Below, one piece after another: positions 63,484 to 64,000 of a stretch of 64,000 nucleotides of DNA. The stretch comes from JAOUEA01 sp963825685 (GTDB lineage Bacteria; Actinomycetota; UBA4738; HRBIN12). The stretch spans positions 38,270-102,269 of the forward strand of contig CAWGUD010000001.1 in NCBI GenBank assembly GCA_963825685.1, in the 5' to 3' direction. Position 1 is the stretch's first letter. Every line of letters starts with the position of its first letter. A program made the position numbers and the translations under genes. The notes under the pieces are model-generated. The model did no database searches. It was not told where the DNA came from and saw only the letters and a list, made by a program, of their open reading frames with translations.

Positions 63484-64000
63484 GTGAGCGAAACCGCGCA
63501 AGAAGTGGCTTCACAGCCCGCGGCGTGGCGCCGGGCCGCAGCGCTCGCGCCCGAGGTGGCTGCGGCGCTTCCCGCTCCGGGTGAGCGGGTCGCGGCCGTC
63601 GGCTGCGGCACGTCCCTCTACATCGCGAGGGCGTTCGCGGCCCTCCGGGAAGCGGGCGGGCACGGCGAGACCGACGCGTTCCCGGCCTCGGAGTTCCCGG
63701 TCGATCGCACGTACGACCGCGTGGTCGCGATCAGCCGGAGCGGCACGACCTCGGAGGTGGTGCGACTGCTCGGCGACCTGGCCGGCCGCCGGACCTCGGT
63801 GATCACCGGGGTCCCGACGTCCCCCGCGGTCCCGCTCGCCTCCGACGTGGTGGCGCTCGAGTTCGCCGACGAGCGTTCGGTCGTGCAGACGCGCTTCGCG
63901 ACCTCGACGCTCGCCTTGCTCCGCTCGCACCTGGGGCACGACCTCACCCCCGTGATCGCCGAGGCGGAACGGGCCCTCGCCGAGCCCGTCGACGCGGACG
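63484..64000 (+). CDS. SIS-domain sugar isomerase/deaminase, truncated by window end
   Basis: 172 residues are visible, open to the window end. The SIS fold is clear: AAVGCGTSLYIARAFAAL and the phosphate-binding VVAISRSGTTSEV. This arrangement is found in AgaS-type galactosamine-6-phosphate deaminase/isomerases and the isomerase half of GlmS. The GTG at 63484 is set by the promoter. Divergent from the DeoR-type regulator, as for agaR-agaS type systems. The rest of the protein lies outside. Confidence 0.82.
   Translation, partial: MSETAQEVASQPAAWRRAAALAPEVAAALPAPGERVAAVGCGTSLYIARAFAALREAGGHGETDAFPASEFPVDRTYDRVVAISRSGTTSEVVRLLGDLAGRRTSVITGVPTSPAVPLASDVVALEFADERSVVQTRFATSTLALLRSHLGHDLTPVIAEAERALAEPVDAD

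Overview
The window is about 70% G+C. It carries the housekeeping backbone typical of Actinomycetota, in the usual order: tig-clpP-clpX, valS-folC-ndk, mreBCD-mrdA-rodA, rne-rplU-rpmA-obg, nadD-(LytR-like)-rsfS-tRNA-Ala, leuS-comEA-comEC-holA-rpsT-lepA-hemW, hrcA-dnaJ-(HIT)-phoH-ybeY-corC-cdd-era. TANNNT -10 boxes lying 6-8 nt before start codons (leaderless genes) and a CIRCE operator in front of hrcA fit the same phylum. Synteny and protein style suggest an early-branching actinobacterial class (Acidimicrobiia-like), but this is inference. No rRNA, CRISPR array, prophage or insertion sequence was seen.

Layout. 0-11 kb: end of a phosphotransferase gene, histidinol-phosphatase-like gene, trigger factor and Clp protease, two envelope genes (HdeD-like, META lipoprotein), a SHOCT membrane protein, then valS, folC and ndk. 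11-18 kb: a heavily indel-damaged beta-lactamase-like gene, a DinB-fold gene, and the fatty-acid synthesis operon fabD-fabH-fabG-acpP-fabF on the minus strand. It diverges from the rod-shape/elongasome operon mreB-mreC-mreD-mrdA-rodA (18-23.6 kb). 23.5-32.6 kb: a receiver-histidine kinase hybrid, RNase E/G with a long structured leader, L21, L27, Obg, NadD, an LCP-like protein, RsfS and tRNA-Ala(GGC). 32.6-39.9 kb: accessory genes between tRNA-Ala and leuS (octopine-dehydrogenase family enzyme, small unknown proteins, a secreted protein, saccharopine-dehydrogenase-like enzyme, SRPBCC protein, PAS-GGDEF-EAL protein). 40-50 kb: leuS, DNA uptake genes, DNA polymerase III delta, S20, LepA, HemW. 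50-53.7 kb: an ECF sigma factor, its linked membrane beta-propeller protein, and a zinc-ribbon membrane protein. 53.7-61.5 kb: heat-shock and RNA/ribosome-maturation genes. 61.5-64 kb: a DeoR-type regulator with an amidohydrolase, divergent from a SIS-domain gene cut by the window end.

The most interesting element is a 360-residue intein inside PhoH. It has the Trp/Cys/Thr signature of class 3 inteins, an alanine as first residue, and a two-motif LAGLIDADG homing endonuclease. The extein codons next to it look foreign.

Roughly 37 single-base frame disruptions, mostly insertions, occur in otherwise intact genes, many of them essential (tig, folC, fabD, mrdA, holA). They are best read as sequence or assembly errors. 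Coordinates for these genes cover the whole disrupted frame.
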